Of a DNA stretch of 41,764 nucleotides, positions 40,910-41,764 are shown piece by piece; position 1 is the first letter of the stretch, and each line of letters opens with the position of its first letter. A program made the position numbers and the translations under genes. This stretch comes from Gynuella sp. (GTDB taxonomy: Bacteria > Pseudomonadota > Gammaproteobacteria > Pseudomonadales > Natronospirillaceae): NCBI GenBank assembly GCA_028282465.1, contig JANQHX010000025.1, forward strand, positions 1 to 41,764, read 5' to 3'. The notes under the pieces are model-generated. The model was not told the DNA's origin, did no database searches, and was given only the letters and a program-made list of their open reading frames with translations.

Positions 40910-41371
40910 ATGGAAAACTGCACTATTCGTGAAGCGAATCTCGCTGACTTACCTGCCATTCTGGACATACTGAATCAACCTGAAATGGAAAATGGTGAGG
41001 CTCTTTCTCTAACAGAAGCAGAATCATTAGTCACAAATGCACAGCAACAGCCGTTTTACAAAATCTATTTAGCTGAAATAAATAACCAAGCGGTTGGAAC
41101 CTTCACGCTGATCATTAATAAAACCCTTGGCCATAAAGGAGCTGGAGTAGCTCTGGTTGAAACCGTTGCAGTGAAGCCAGAGTCTCAAGGAACCGGATTG
41201 GGTAAAAAAATGATGACTGAGGCATTAAAAGTTGCGGCCGAACACAGCTGCTATAAATTAATGCTGTCTTCAAGTTTAAAGCGAGAGAAAGCCCATGGGT
41301 TTTATGACAACCTAGGTTTTGAAAGACATGGTCATAGCTTTTTGATCACACCAACCACTCAATATGATTGA
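40910..41371 (+). CDS. GNAT N-acetyltransferase
   Basis: Encodes 153 residues. It begins MENCTIREANLADLPAIL, the usual first strand and helix. The acetyl-CoA-binding block is VETVAVKPESQGTGLGKKMMTEAL (Q-x-x-G-x-G). The closing SLKREKAHGFYDNLGFERHGHSF is typical of the aminoglycoside/PanZ-like broad group, in which an Arg-x-x-Ala-His-x-Phe-Tyr motif is common. The acceptor is unknown. The downstream TSUP permease gene begins inside its last codons (8-bp overlap), so the two are co-translated. Confidence 0.85.
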   Translation: MENCTIREANLADLPAILDILNQPEMENGEALSLTEAESLVTNAQQQPFYKIYLAEINNQAVGTFTLIINKTLGHKGAGVALVETVAVKPESQGTGLGKKMMTEALKVAAEHSCYKLMLSSSLKREKAHGFYDNLGFERHGHSFLITPTTQYD

Positions 41372-41764
41372 TTCAGTTACATTCTTTATACTACTCGCAT
41401 TTGTCGTTTCAGCGTTTTTTAAAGGTATTTCAGGCCTTGGTTTTTCGACCATTTGCTTGGGCTTGTTAGCTTTTCTTGTCACCCCGGCAACAGCCATTGC
41501 CCTTGTGATTATCCCTTCCCTGGTCAGTAATCTACTGGTCATGGTTAAAGCAGGTAACTTTGTAAAGTCTATTCATCAATACGGGTTACTCTACTTGAGT
41601 CTAGTACCAGGGCTGATTTCAGGCGTGTGGCTGCTTACTCAGGTATCAGTCGAGACCAGCCGGATCACTCTAGGCATTGTATTAGTACTGTATTCGCTTT
41701 GGGCGCTGGTACACTCACAGTATGAACTGCCAACGGCACTGGCAAAAAAGCTTCAACCAATCAT
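41364..41764 (+). CDS. TSUP/TauE-SafE family permease (5' part, runs off the window)
   Basis: The frame starts at ATG 41364, overlapping the GNAT stop, and stays open to the last base (about 133 codons seen). Hydrophobic helices begin at once (MIDSVTFFILLAFVVSAF), followed by the glycine-rich KGISGLGFSTICLGLL. Then come LVIIPSLVSNLLVMV and LYLSLVPGLISGVWL, the pattern of the first half of TauE/SafE (TSUP) proteins. These export or import sulfur-containing or organic anions such as sulfite or sulfoacetate. The substrate here is not predictable. Confidence 0.82.
   Translation, partial: MIDSVTFFILLAFVVSAFFKGISGLGFSTICLGLLAFLVTPATAIALVIIPSLVSNLLVMVKAGNFVKSIHQYGLLYLSLVPGLISGVWLLTQVSVETSRITLGIVLVLYSLWALVHSQYELPTALAKKLQPI

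Overview
The window comes from a free-living, probably marine, respiring gammaproteobacterium. By eye the DNA is only moderately GC-rich. The gene set fits this: MsrP/MsrQ, class II ketol-acid reductoisomerase with IlvY, the O2-independent ubiquinone genes ubiU/ubiV/ubiT, a Zur-type zinc regulon, a perfect FNR/Anr box and many GNAT acetyltransferases. I cannot name a genus from sequence alone.

Layout. (a) 1-3711: a stringent-type rRNA-like P1 promoter points out of the left edge on the minus strand. It is followed by msrQ-msrP, pssA and ilvY. As I recall, this order next to ilvC and an rRNA operon is shared with pseudomonads. (b) 3810-13827: about 10 kb of envelope genes separates ilvY from ilvC. 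They are a LolA-like protein with a LolD/LolC-type ABC transporter and a TPR protein; two tandem paralogous lipoproteins with beta-barrel-like bodies; a LytS/LytTR two-component pair co-transcribed with two outer-membrane barrel genes (one a POTRA-less Omp85-like barrel); and an orphan STAS-like protein. This is my best candidate for an undescribed system. (c) 14333-15874: ilvC, with strongly biased codon use and its own promoter and terminator. (d) 15905-19236: a large TSP3-repeat lipoprotein, a structured region that may encode a small RNA, and a DUF2164 gene. (e) 19495-24608: a GNAT gene, then a zinc-acquisition operon under a near-perfect Zur box (ZrgA-like His-rich protein, ABC ATPase, permease, DUF3299 lipoprotein), then a YfeX-like Dyp peroxidase. 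(f) 24660-27856: metY, a GNAT gene interrupted by a 266-bp MITE-like element whose removal restores the frame exactly, a CYTH protein and another GNAT. (g) 27860-30351: ubiV-ubiU, with ubiT divergent. (h) 30574-35757: a DUF3360-type membrane protein, a small unknown, and three oxidative enzymes on one strand (PhyH-like dioxygenase, extended SDR reductase, cytochrome P450). (i) 35762-41764: phhB, then an operon of a 12-heme cytochrome c, a TPR lipoprotein and a secreted protein downstream of a perfect FNR box, then a VOC protein, a GNAT and the start of a TSUP permease.

Functional reading. Two regulons are visible in the DNA itself: zinc limitation (Zur box over the zrgA promoter region) and low oxygen (FNR box over the multiheme cytochrome). 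UbiUVT fits the low-oxygen theme. The envelope block between ilvY and ilvC looks like an insertion into an old neighbourhood. It combines a dedicated ABC/LolA-like machine, likely outer-membrane clients and its own sensor-regulator pair, but that link is inferred from gene order only.
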